A DNA stretch of 64,000 nucleotides, taken from assembly GCF_022539665.2 (NCBI RefSeq), contig NC_081333.1, forward strand, positions 7,624,971-7,688,970. Reading direction: 5' to 3'. The translations under genes were made by a program, and so were the position numbers. The notes under the pieces were generated by a model. The model was not told the origin of the DNA. It was given only the letters and a program-made list of their open reading frames with translations, and ran no database searches. Shown in pieces: positions 51,663 to 64,000 of this stretch. Origin of the DNA: Daphnia carinata (Eukaryota > Arthropoda > Branchiopoda > Diplostraca > Daphniidae). Numbering within the stretch: position 1 is the stretch's first letter; each line of letters starts with the position of its first letter.

Positions 51663-54600
51663 CTGAAGACACGCGAGGAGAAGAACGACGTCCATGAGCA
51701 ACCTATATAAACTGCTCGAAAATCAATTGTATATGACGTCGATTAAATACAATAAGAAATCAGCATCAGAACGAATTAGCAAAAAACTTTGATATAGTAG
51801 TGCAGATTGCGTCCGTAATGTTTGGTTGACTAGTCAGAAACGATGATTCCCTCTTTGCGTTTGTTCTTTCAGAGAAATGGTATTGCTTCTAAACGTACCC
51901 ACTTAAAAAAAAAAAAAAAAGATCAACTCTGCGAAGACAAAAGCGATATTAAGCTAAGATAAAAAAATATTTGGGAGGGCCATTAATGAATTCATGGACG
52001 TCATAGTAAAGCCGCAATAAGCCGCTCACACACCTACGTTTTATCCCGAAACAACAAACATTTATCACACAGTAAATTCAACCAAACTAAAACTGTCACT
52101 AATGTCTGTCGTAAGCAACTGCAGTAACAAAAAGGTAATTCTGCATTGGATTGTTCAACCTAATAACCTTTCTCGTTTAATACGAATGCCGTACGATTGA
52201 AATAAAACTGTGGAAAATATATAAAAATATATATATTTTTTGTTTTATATAATTTAGTGTGGTCTGTGATCCTGAAAGACTAGACGATGAGAGATTCGTC
52301 GGGGGAAAAAAAAAAACCTTTTTTTTTTTTTTTTTTTTTGTTGGGGGTCGGCAACAATAGCACGTAGACGCGAGTCTCATGATGACGAGAGAGACGCTGA
52401 CATCGGGTCTCGGGCTGTCCTAAAGATTCCGTCACCGACTCGATACTTTTCTGATTGTGTGAATCGATTCGAAGAGAACGAATAGTAGAAGTGGCCGTTT
52501 CGGTCTGTTGTCTCTTGGCGGAACGCGTGCGCGGCTATTGCATGGATGACGAAGAAACGCGAGACTCCTGGCCACCTACCAACGAATAGTTGATAATTGT
52601 CTCGCGCAGCCCCAAAAAACCCACACCGCCGCCACTTTGATCGCGCTGCTGTTTTTTTTTTCAGAGGCAGAGATGGATGGGTGCATATTAATTCCCTCTG
52701 TTTTATAATTGACTATCTCTCTCATCTTTTACTTTTGAGTGCTATTTGTAGGAAAGGTGGATGTTCTCTAGAAGCATCCTGCTGGTTGCAAAAGGATTAA
52801 CAAAGCATTGCCCAGCTGTTAATGCGTGGCACAAAAACATTGTAGGTAAAGAAATAAAAAAAGGCTAATGATGATAATAAATCATTAAGGCTATAATAGC
52901 AAGCGTTGCGGTATTTATCACGGATAAGTTTTGAAGGCTAAATATAGTAATGACATTTGTAAATATCGTACCTTGCTTGTGATAAATTTTGCCTCTATCT
53001 GTACATCATTCTCTTTCATTTTTTTTTTAATTTTGCTCCCCCCTTGTTTGCGTATTGATCTCGGACGGCAGCAACATCCAGCACCTGTTTACGCGTCTAT
53101 AGATGCTCGTCTCACGTATAGGTGCCGTGTTGATGCGGCTGCGCTTGGCTTTTTGCTTAGGGTCCGACACGGGTCTCGACCCCTGCACGACAGGGAAAAA
53201 GAAGGGTGCCGCCGCCGCGAGATAATATATCGATTATTGATGCAGGTGAAATTGCAGGGTCATTTATCTTGAGTTCTGTGATAAGAAAAACAGAAAAAAA
53301 ATAAATACCCTTTCATAGGCCGCCTTTTGTTGGTATGCTTATGTACTTACTATTAGCTACATACCACACACACAGCAGAGTATTAATCACGAGTTAAGCC
53401 ATGGTGGCGCAGGCACACAGATCATTTGGCATAGTCCGGGGTGATTTATATTCAGTGAATAAAATTACCGTAAGCATTATACTGAAAGAAAATGTTTACA
53501 TTGACGTACCTGAGGTAAAAGTATTATTATATAATACCAAAAACAGGCCCGCTTCGGCTCATCGTGAAAGGTAAATTCAATTCACCGAGGCTGGAAATAA
53601 TCCAAAGTTTCGATGCCGCTGCGACTTTCCAACAAAGCTTAGTCGATATGCGTAGTCTGCGGGATTTGTGTTTTTTTTTTCTTCCACCTGCAGTGATGTT
53701 GTTTATGTTAAATAATACACAACGTGTAGACACAAGAGAACAGGACAGAACACACTGGTATAAATAAAAAAAAGATGCACCGTTCACAGGTAACGGTACA
53801 TCATTCCTTTCGATAGGGAAAATAACCCCCCCGATTTCAATAATCTGCCGACAGAATCAGTTTTATTCTACTGGAGGGAGAGGAAATTCGACATCAAGAA
53901 CAAGAATAGAGGGGAAAAAAAAAGGAAGAAAAAAAAAATAGAACCTGAAATCTTCTCCAAGCCTTGAGGTAGAGGTTTGTTTCTTTTCTTCCTGCCATGC
54001 TGGAATTTACCATACGGAGACGTGAAGAAGGGACCAAGAAGAAAGATGGAGTTCCCGATCTGATGGCTTTCGTTCTATTCAGAAGCAGCAGCTGTCTTTT
54101 CTCCCCTAAAAAGGATGGGGAATCGGAAAAAAAAAAAGTTCGATGGAAGAGGGTAATAAAGAAGAAAGAAAAGGAACAACTGGGCGGGTAAAGGGGAAAA
54201 GAAGAAGATACGATTGGGACAAAGTGTTGCGCTTGCATCGGCGTCGTGGCCCCTCGCGTTGAAGACGCCAATTTATTCAGATGGGACGGCAATATCTCTC
54301 ACCCGGTGCCGCTCTCCCAGCTCGCTTCTCCGGATGCCATATATTCTCCTTTTCAGCTCCATATTGGCTCCTTCTTCAGAGCCAGCTCATTGGGCATTCA
54401 CCTGGCGTAAAGAAAAAAAAAAAAAAAGGGGGACTTCTCCATAAAAATTTAGACTCATTTAGCATCATCCACCACGATGGGCGGGAGGTTCTGATTTACT
54501 TTTACAGGAAAAACGTTCGCCATAAACATTCGAATCCTCCGTTTTTTTTTTGAAGTGCAACGTTTCGTTGTAAGACTTCTTTCTTTTTTTTTTTTTGTTT

Positions 54601-55986
54601 GTTCTATTACAGCCCAACGTACCGGAGTACCTTTTCACTACAGTTGTGCATTGTAATAGGTTTTGGGTATATGCATCCTTTAGCCGCAATCTGAGGTTTT
54701 TTTTTTTTCTGTGCAAGGTAAAAAAGAATGACGGGACTTTACAGAAAAAGGTAGTTAGATGTTTGGATTTTTTTTTTTTTTTTCGTTTTTACAATGACAA
54801 AAGAAAACGGTGTATTTCAACTAATAATATCGTAAATCCACAGTCCATCAGCGTCCACACAATCTTTTTTTTGCTCTCGCTCGCTCGTTCCCTCTCAAAA
54901 TCATTCCGGTATTTTTATTTAAACATATTCTTTTTGTATGTGTCTTGATTTTGGTTTCTCTTTGTATAATGCTCGCTGGAAAAAAAAAAAAAAAAAGAAA
55001 AATGTGTTTTTCTTTTTTTTTTTTTTAGCCGGTCGTGATACAGAAAGAAAAAAAAATGGAAGAGAGAGGAGGGGGGAAAAAAATGTTGGAAAATGTTTGT
55101 CTGTGTTTTTAGCGAGGCTAAAGGGTTTTGAATTTGGGTTGGACAGGTAGGAAAACGGAAGAAAAAAAAAGTTTTAAAAACGTAAAATGTACCCAAATCA
55201 AATATCTCATTTCCCTAAAGCCTATCTGCAAAACAAAAAAAAAAGAAACGGAACAAATGAACAAAACAAATTAGTTCGCATTCGATGTTGAAACAAGACA
55301 ACAAAAACGAGATGTGCCGCCGATGCGACCGCACGTTTCATTGCTCTATGAGATTTTCTTCTTTTAAAAAATTTGTAATAGGAAGATGGGACGAAGGGAA
55401 ACGGACGGGTTGAAAAAGGAATTTAAAAAAAAATAATAATAACAAAAAAAAAAACAAAAAAAACAAAGCAGAAGGACTTTGAGAGAGCAGCATCGAAACA
55501 AACTTGCTACTATAATACTACGCACACTATCGGAGGAGGAGAGAAAGAGAGAGAGAGACGAACAAGGTGAGTGAGAAACAAACAAACAAAACAATCGCCC
55601 CCAAAAAGATCTCACATGTTCGCAACTCGTGGAAATACTGCGGGCTATGTGTGTGCGTGTGTACTGTGGCCCTTCCGGAATGATTCACTTGTTACGGAAT
55701 CCCATTCTTTTTAAAGACAGAGAGAGAGAAAGAGAGACAAACGTTCGAATAGACACAACAATATCAGATGGATTTAGGTAAAGGTATTTTCATGAAACGG
55801 GAACGGGATCTATTAGGCGAGGGAAATGGGCATAAAAATCGATAAAAAAAATAATGATAATAATAATAAAAAAAAAAAAAATGAGGATAAATTATTTTGG
55901 CCTTTACTGTTTTTTTTTTTCTCTTTGCGCAGCATTTTCATATTTCTTACATACACAACATGTACGCAAAATTCACGCAATCATTA

Positions 55987-56018
<32 letters not shown>

Positions 56019-58307
56019 GCATAGTGAATTAAGTAAGATGACCGGCCCAAAAAAAAATTTCTATTAACGTCGCATACAAAAACAAACAAAAAAAAAAAAA
56101 AACTTTAATATTATTATGATTGTTTTTTGTTTCCTCCCCTTTTTTTTTTGTTTTTGCTTGCTTCTTAATAACCATCGAAAAAAAAAAATCAGAAAAAAAA
56201 TCGAGATAGAGGGCGAAAGTGTGTGATGTTGGCGAGTAAATACCAAGACAAAAACACATTTTTAATATAAGATCGAGGGGCTGGAGGAAGGTACACAAGG
56301 ACACTTAACAAAAAAAAAAGATAAAGAGGAAAAAAAAAAAAAGAAAATGTTTGAAACTTTTACATTTGTCATGGCCTCGGTTTACTTAATAATTCTTTTT
56401 TTTTTTAAGTGTGTATGTGTGTGTTTCACTTACTATTATATATATTGGATGAAACACAAAGCACAAAAAAAAAATCAAGTTGCATCAGACACGCCGCACT
56501 TTTTCTCGCTCTGCTGTCGTCTCCCATTATTTTTTATTAAGTTCTATACTTGGTATAGATATACATTTCTTTCTCGTTCCATTGCGACACGCTTCGTGAA
56601 AATCGGGGCGTCGCTGGAAAATGGTCGAGTAAGAACAACGGGGGCAAAAAAAAAAAAAAAAAAAAAAAAGGGAACGAATAGAAACGAATCGCGCCAAGAT
56701 ATACCGTGCAAAAAGCACAGCATAACAAGCGTGTCATCGTTCATCTTTCACGTTCGTTTTTTTTTTTTTTTTTTAAACTCTAGTCGCTGGGACGAGGGCA
56801 TTTTGCCAATAAAAAGCTATCAAGCTTCAGGTGAGAGAGACGAACAGACAGATACCAAAAAAAGCGAGTGCCAGTCCTTAAAAAAAAAAAAAAGATATTA
56901 CGGAATTATTGTAAGTAAATAGATCAGATCTAACACACATACACACAAAGGAGGGGGAGAGAGATGCCCGAGTATTTTGGGGAGAAAAAAAAAAACCTAG
57001 AAGGAAAAATGTGGGAGTGATGTGAGACGGAGGTGTCATCATCCAATTCGAAATGTTCAAATAAATTTGCATTTCTTTTCGATTTGAACGAACGACGGGA
57101 GCCTCTTCTCATTTCTGGAATAACGAGCAAAAAGGAAAACCATTTAAAAAAAAAAAAAAATGAGAGAGAAAAGGGCGAGGAAATGGACATGGTGGGTCTT
57201 TGAGATTGCGAGAAAGAGGGGAAAAAAAATGGGGGAGGGAATGATGACAAAAACAAAAATACCAACAGCATGTACACAACGCACGCAATACAAAATCGAT
57301 CAAGAGAAATAGAAAACAAAACGCTGGCCGCTCGTGTCATGATTAAACAAAATACACAACGAGCTCTGTGTTCATCGATACTCTTCTCGAGAAGGTAAAT
57401 TTTCAGGGTGGGGTCGATTTTTAGACACCAATCTACACACACACACACACACACACGCACGCTCGCACGCATACATGAGAAGTACAAGAGAGATAGAGAG
57501 AGAGGAAAGGTAGAAAATGAACGGAGGGCGGGAGTATGATAGGTTGGGAATGTTTTGTGTGTTTTTGCAATTTTTTGTCAGAATGTGATGGAATTTCGGC
57601 ACGCAAAAGAGACACGATGGAGACAAAAAAAAAAAGAAAAGAAAATTAAACAGAATGAATGCAACACTTCTTTTGCTCTCACTCTCCAGCTTTTGAGGGA
57701 AAGAAAAGGAACAAGACAAAAAAAAAAAAAAAATATTAAGAGCTTAACAAACAAACAAATCAAATCACTGCTGCCTTCCGTGGTATCTCTTTTTTTCTTC
57801 GTGCGACATCACCTTCGGTACCGTTGTCGTTTCAAAAGAGTTCAACATTTTTTTTTTTTTTTTCCACATTATTATTAATTATTTTTTTTTTTTAATTCTT
57901 ATAATCTTCATTTGTTGCTGTTGTTGTCTTTTTTTTCTTTTTGGCTGGTTGAGCACACCGAGAGGAAGTATCATTTTTTTTTATTTAAACATTTTTTTTT
58001 TTTGTGTGTTTTTTGAAGTTTTGCTGGCTAGGCTGGCTTGGCTGCGGCGTTTACATGTTTGCAGCAGTGATTTCATGCTTCATCTCTTCATCACCATTGA
58101 TAATCATTCCTCTTCTTATTATGTTCACAGAAGAAAAAGGGGAAAGAAAAAAAAAAAACAACACCCAACAACAACAACAAGGAAAAAAAAAAATTAACAC
58201 ACATCTTGGCTTATTTTTCTTCTTCTTCTTCATTAACGATTCAAAAATCCTCGTTGTTGATTAGCTAATTACTACTGCCAACGCCCGGGCGCCTTTCCGG
58301 CTTTACT
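51663..58307. other. Homopolymer-rich stretch, partly AP-2 3' region
   Basis: No coding gene is recognised in 6.6 kb. From about 52.2 kb there are dozens of A or T runs of 9-25 bases, plus (CA)n at 55988-56012 and 57435-57455 and GA-rich tracts near 55530-55560 and 55720-55735. The open frames seen are poly-Lys and poly-Phe artefacts of these runs. Part of it may be the 3'UTR of the AP-2 gene, which ends at 58308 on the minus strand. Confidence 0.5.
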
Positions 58308-59715
58308 TCATTTCTGTTTGTCCATGTCTTTAGATTTCACGTCGGACATTGATGTCACCGACGTCGGGTACATCTTGTCGAGATATTTCAAAGACTCGTT
58401 CAAGAAGTTCTGCAAGCGTTCAAAGAAAACGAACGGAGAAAATCGATACCGAAATTAAATATCGCAAATGAATATTACAGACAGTGACCCGTATAGAACA
58501 AAAAAGGAAAAAAAAGACTTGAATAAAAATCATAAAAAAGCCGATCATATTTACCTGAATGGCGGTGAGGGCGGCGACAATGGCCGGGCTGCCGAATCCG
58601 TGGGTGATGAGCGAAAAGTGCGTCAAATGGCGCTGAATGTTTGGCTCCAAGATGATCTGCGGCCGCGTGTTGCATAGCGGAGATCGATCCTGGTTGAGCA
58701 AGTCCATCAGCTCTTTGGTGATTTGCCTATTTATAAAGAAAAAAGAAAAAAAAGAAAAAAAGAATGAGTACATGCGTGTAGTGCGGTAATTCGTTCAGAA
58801 AAAAATAAGTTCACAGTTCGCGTCTGCTCAAGTATTCAACGTGTTTTTTTTTCCCCTGAACGCCAATTACATTTTTTTCTTCCAATTCTTTTGTGTAACG
58901 TCTACACATACGACAGCCACTACTTGTGTAGGTGTATGTGTTGTAATACGCAAGTTTCCCTTGGAACCCAAAAGAAAAAGAGCGGCGCCGATACTCTAAT
59001 GAGACCACTTGTTCTTTCTGACACGGCCGTTACCATTTTTTTTTTTTTTTTCCCTTCTTCTTCTTTCTTTTCTTTCCGACACTTTTCCCCTACGACAGAC
59101 AGGAGGTGGTAGAGCAAGAAGGGGGGGGAGGAAAGAACACAGTCATCTCCCGCAGAGCATTGGCACATTTTACTCCGTGCTCTTCAATTATTACGCTCCA
59201 CACACGTCGCCAGCACAACACGACACCCATCAACTTCCAAACTTCTTCTTCTTCTTTTATCCCCCCCTCTATTTTTGCCCGTTGAAAAAAAAAAAAAAAA
59301 TGAAAGAAAAAATAGCGACTTGAATGCAAGAATGAAACATATCAACTACCCCCCCTTATCTTCCGTTACGCATCAAGACCCATCATCCCCCCCCCACTTC
59401 AGACCAAAAAAAGGAAAAAATGGTTCAAAAGAAAACTAACAAGGATATTACTATTATTATTAGATGCTACATCTAGACGTCTAGCGGTACAGACACACAG
59501 TTGTTCTTTTTTTTTTTTTTGTAATAATAATAATAATAATAAGGGCCTGATAATACTATGTGTATATACGTACTTGGTGGAGAGAATGAGTTCTTTTCGT
59601 CGGTACTGGTCACTAGGGTCCGTGTGCTGGCGGCACAGGTACTCGGCCACTTGTCGCGATGGGAACTCTGTCTCGCAGACGTAGCCGAAATCGCGGGCCA
59701 GGTGAATTGCCTCGC
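58308..59715 (-). CDS. TfAP-2: Transcription factor AP-2, C-terminal exons (partial)
   Basis: Three minus-strand exons, 59715-59574, 58726-58555 and 58409-58308, in phase, encode the C-terminal 138 residues of AP-2. The first reads [20 protein letters not shown], the second [20 protein letters not shown] and [20 protein letters not shown], and the last [15 protein letters not shown] to the stop. This covers most of the helix-span-helix dimerisation and DNA-binding region. AP-2 proteins act in ectoderm, limb and neural development. The upstream exons were searched for by eye up to 64000 and not seen, so the 5' neighbour exon is more than 4.2 kb away and the gene is cut by the window edge. Confidence 0.93.
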
Positions 59716-60381
59716 CTATTGAAAAATGAGAATAAATCAAATTTGAGTGTTTAATTTCACGGATTGAAAATAGCAAAAAACACGAATCGATAATAACCGA
59801 AATTTCAGTTGATCGTTAAAATGAGGCGGTTTACAAAATTCAACTGATTTTCTACAATTGTCGCCATGTTTACAAGTTACAGGTGAGCAGAGCGCAGTGA
59901 AAATGCACGTCTAAGTTCAAAGTGGTTGGTAGACATAATTTTTCTAATATTATAAAACATAATAGTAGCTTTTTTTTTTTTTTTTAATTTTAGGTGGAAG
60001 GGGGAGTGCACTTGCTTGCAAGGGCGCCTATGTTTTTGTTTTTTTCGGATGGGGTGGACGGGGGATTCGCGGGGTATTTCCGGAATGGAAGAGGCTAATT
60101 AGGGAAACACAGGGCAAGAATAAGAAAACTAAAAAAAAAAAAAAAATGAAATAAAATTTAAAAGAAAAGCCAAAACAACAACAACGGGAAGACGGCAATT
60201 TCATTTGTCCGCGTCTGTCGGGATTCCTACCCCACTCCTACACACTCGGCCCTCATTTTCAAGAAACAGCCTTCCCTCCCGACTCGCCCAAAAAGAAATG
60301 AAATAAAATGAAATAAAAGGAAAACAAAAGAAAATTGTGGTCAGATGAGAGAGTATATGGCCCACAATATCTTCTACATGG

Positions 60382-60417
<36 letters not shown>

Positions 60418-60706
60418 GAAGGGACGGGAAAGGAGAAGGGGGGGGGGGGGGGGGGGGGATACAAGGTAAATCAAGAGCACGTCGACAACGGGTTTGCTTT
60501 TTCTTTTTAGTATGTGGTAGTTTGTGCGTGCCGGCCCGTTTTTTTTTCTTTCGTTGTTGTTTTGTTTTCTGTTTGGATTGCACCAGCGTCCCCCCCCCCT
60601 CCCCTTCTTCTCCCAGTTCTCGGTTAGCCGGTTGAATGAATAAAGTAGGGCTGCGGTTTTCCAAAGAAACGCCACCATTTCTCCATTCGGTCGTGAAAGG
60701 AGTCCT

Positions 60707-60741
<35 letters not shown>

Positions 60742-63700
60742 CCACACGTAGTTTTACTGAATTGGGTGGTGGTGGTGGGCGAGACGGGTGGGACATATGG
60801 GCAAAGGAGGAGAATTAAGAGACAGACGCAACACATTCGGTTACATCGAAAATGATGGAGAAACACACACACACACACACACACACACAAATTACAACCT
60901 GTTCGTGTTCGCGTATGTGGGCGCGGGTGGTAACTAAAAAAAAAAAAAGGGAAAAATCGGAAAAAGAGGATCGAAGTGGGGGGAGGAAAAAAAAAAGAAA
61001 AGCAGACAGACGACCAAAGAGTGTTTCCGGCACACACACGTGTGATGTTGCTGTCGTATAGTGTGTGTGTGTGTGTGTGTACGTATTGGGCGTGGAGAGT
61101 GGGCAACCCGAAAACCGCAAAACGTAATGACGGAAAATTCTTGTTCCCTTTTTTTTTTTTGGTTATTTTCTTGGCAATGCGGCGATTTCCTTTCGGGCAA
61201 GACCAGCGCAATGACCCACGTCAGCTTCAATAACCGAATACCTCCCTCTTACATTTTGTTTCGTGTTTAAGGACTCACGGAAAACGGGGAAAATCAAAAC
61301 AGAAAAAAAAAGAAATTAAAATTGAATGGACGCATTTCATTCCTGATTTCACACTTTCCCAACAGGTGACAGTAGTTGACATGACAAATTGTTTTCCATT
61401 AATTAAATGGCAAAGTTTCTGATGGGCTTCTAATGGGGGGGGGGGATACTACCTCCTGTCTGACAAGATTCAGGTGGTGGTTGTTGTTATCGTCATTTGT
61501 TGTTGTTTTTTTTGGCCGTTTTTCTTCTTTTTGTTTTCATCATTTCGTAATTTATTGCGTCTTCCTTTTTTGTCTGGCTCTATACGACACCTAGACATGT
61601 AAAACGAGATAGGGAAATGAAGGGCCGTCAAAGAGCAAGCCCTAGAGAATGGTACCGAGTCCGGAGCAATCAAAACACACCTGCGCGTCCGCTAGATTTT
61701 TTTTTTATTTTTAGGATTTCGGTTATTTTAGGATTTTTATTACAAAAGCTTTGCCTTTTTTTCCCCCCCTTTTCGTTCGTCCTACACACTCGATGCTCGC
61801 ACGTCCATTCTGTTTCTTTTTTTTTAAGGACGCTATTTCATTTTTTCTTTCTTATCATTTCATTTTCCCTTTTTTTTTTTTTATCTTCGTTCCTCCATTA
61901 CACGGATGATCAATGTTTTATCTTTTTTCGGTGGCAAAAAAAAAAAAAAAAAAAAACGACGAAATCACCACGTGTGAGCAGACCGGAAGTGGTCGAGGGG
62001 GTCAAGCAAAAGAGAAGGAACATTCCATTCTACCACTGTGATTTCCTCCACATTTTCCTCCCGAAAAAAAAAAAAAAAGTACAAAGTAATTATTATCATC
62101 ACAAAATGAAAGGGGAAAAGAAAAGCAAAAAGAAAAAAAAAAAAAAAATGAAATAGCCACCACTAAGAAAAGAAGAAGAAGGCCTTGGCTAGCTGTGGCT
62201 AACAACGCTCAAGAGGTCACACACTGCAGGAGACTGGACAGCGAAACACACACACACGTTATTTTTGTTCTCATTTTTTTTTGTGTGTGTGTGTGTGTGT
62301 GTATGTTATCTCTCAGCCACACTGTATGTTTTTTTTTTTTTTTTTTTCTTTCTTATAACAGAAAAGTCTTTTTGCTGCCATCCAATAAATTATTAGCAGA
62401 CGTACTCGTACACAACACACACACACACACACAGTTCAGGAATCTCATTAAAGATTCTCTCTCTCTCTCTCTTTTTCTTTTGCTTCAAATTTCTCTTTCT
62501 GGAAAGAGTTATACTCGACGTATAGTCCTAGTAGCATACACTTGTTTTTTTTTTACCGCATATAAATATACCTGTGCTAGATAATCTGCTGCCGATCGCT
62601 GGAGAGCTATTATCAACAACGGCCAACGTCAGAACAACAACACCAACAACGAGAAAAGGAGCTGAAAACAAAAAGGCCAAAGAGGGTGGGAGTGGAGAGC
62701 GGGAGAGCACATCATTTCTCACGCTCCCCCCTCCGACAAAAAAAAAAAAGAAAAAAAAGAAAAAGAAAAGAAAGAACTCTTTACCGAGTGCCCCCATCGA
62801 GAGAAGCCAAAAAATGAAAACAGCTACTAGTACCAAAGAAATGGACTCCCTTGACTTTGGGTTCCCTTCTTCTTCCAAATTTTGTTTTAATATTCCTCAG
62901 CTTATTAGAGACCATTTAGAGAAGAGAGAGAACAAGGACTAGGAACAGAAGAAGAGAAGAGAGGGGGGGGGGGGATCCTGACTCGCATACGCGCAGACAA
63001 ACCGAGGACGGTGCGCTCGTAAAGCAAAAAGACGCAACACACACACACACACAATGACCGTCAACTTACACGAAGAAAAAAAAAAAAAAAAGTCGAGTTG
63101 TTCTGGAACACATTCAACACGGCGGCAACAAAACAACAGAGAAGCCAAAAAAAAAAAAAAAATGAGTCAAAAAAACCAAAATAAACGAAGAAACGGGAAA
63201 ATATGGAGGGCAAGAAAGAGAGAGGCAGAAGGGGGGGGGGGGGTCTCGTGTGTTTCTTCGTCTGCTGGTCTCTTTTTTTGTTTTTTTTTTGTTTTCCTTG
63301 TACATGTAAAATGCGGGCGCGGACCGAGAAAGGGAAGTACTTAACCGTCATTACATCTGGCCTTGGGAACAAATAAAAAGGAAGAAAAAAAAAAAAGAGA
63401 ATATGATTTTCGACGAAGAAGAAGTGGAGGAGGAAGAAAACACGGCGCGTCGTTCAGAGGAGATTGTGTTCGCTCTCCCTTCCTGCCTTGTGTCCATTTT
63501 TGTTTTTCGTGTTAGAACGTCATTCGAAAAACCTCTTGGCTTCGCCCCCCCCCCCACCCTTATTTCCAGGTATTTTTACGGCGTTCGATTGTCGCGCCGT
63601 CATAAAAATCAGGAAGAAAAAGAAACGAAAAAAGATAAACAGAAAATAACGTTTGCCAGTGGAGAGCAAATGAAGAAAAAAGAAAAACCAAACCCTAACC

Positions 63701-64000
63701 TTGGCTCGTTTCTCTCTTCGTTCGTTTCGTAAAAAAAAAAGAAAGAAAGAAATGATATTACACACGACGTGGTGGACACACACACACACACACAAAATAT
63801 AATACCTCTATTTGGTTATCCTTTTTTTTTTCGAAAATATTGACGAAGCGTCGTAGTTTGTATGTTTTTTTTTCTAGCTAGAAATCCTCGATTTCTTTAA
63901 ATGTTATGCCGAACTATTTTTTTTTTTTTTTAGGGGAGAAAAAAAAATCGAATTCAAAAATCGTTTGAAAAAAAAAAAAAACTCCGGTGAAAACGACACG
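59716..64000. other. AP-2 intron, homopolymer-rich
   Basis: This should lie inside an AP-2 intron. It has very dense A and T runs, G runs (60439-60458 about 20 G; 61435-61446; 62965-62974; 63231-63242), (CA)n or (TG)n at 60864-60889, 61061-61080, 62282-62301, 62417-62433 and 63776-63794, and (CT)n at 62456-62472. No exon of AP-2 or another gene is recognised. Confidence 0.5.

Noticed and set aside
57949-58264. Plus-strand frames with runs of Phe and Lys
   Set aside because: Composition comes entirely from homopolymer tracts; the same holds for most open frames between 52.2 and 64.0 kb.
60636-60818. Lys-rich frame with Gly runs
   Set aside because: Translation of A and G homopolymers; no splice support or conserved motif.

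Overview
The window is nuclear DNA of an intron-rich, compact invertebrate genome. The gene set, the short GT-AG introns (often 60-80 bp), a secreted chitin-binding peptide and a vir/DPM1/ATG13/PSMA7 gene density all fit an arthropod. A crustacean such as Daphnia is my best guess, but that is inference from gene style, not a database match. About eighteen protein genes can be followed exon by exon, and reading phases close in every one listed as confident.

Layout. 1-2.8 kb: nothing secure. 2.95-4.84 kb (-): GDP-mannose dehydratase with two alternative first exons. 7.06-8.71 kb (-): beta-tubulin. 10.5-11.5 kb: a small unknown gene (+) tail-to-tail with guanylate kinase (-). 12.15-13.87 kb: a small unknown ORF (-) head-to-head with intronless ATG13 (+). 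14.19-15.64 kb (-): a calumenin/reticulocalbin with mutually exclusive EF-hand exons. 17.17-18.28 kb (+): MsrA with an in-frame TGA at the catalytic position and a SECIS-like hairpin downstream, so probably a selenoprotein. 18.67-19.76 kb (-): two small membrane proteins. 20.1-27.98 kb: DPM1 (-) head-to-head with virilizer (+). 28.8-30.26 kb (-): CUB-LDLa membrane protein. 31.7-32.78 kb (+): proteasome alpha-7.

34.07-44.10 kb is the strangest part. Two 5-kb units lie in tandem. Each is a giant palindrome with arms of about 2.2 kb around a 0.5-kb spacer holding three tRNA-like sequences, and the spacer is inverted in one unit relative to the other. Every arm carries a decayed, intron-containing coiled-coil gene followed by a GC-rich block with four strong hairpins.

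44.47-51.66 kb: SNAPC1 (+), an NKL-type homeobox gene (+) tail-to-tail with ZC3H14 (-), and a small peritrophin-type secreted peptide (+). From about 52.2 kb to the right edge the sequence changes character, with very dense homopolymer runs and (CA)n. The only genes here are the last three coding exons of transcription factor AP-2 (-), whose upstream exons must lie beyond the window.

The genes do not form one pathway. DPM1 and Gmd both feed protein glycosylation, and vir and ZC3H14 both act on mRNA (m6A writing and poly(A) binding), but nothing suggests their linkage is functional beyond shared promoters.
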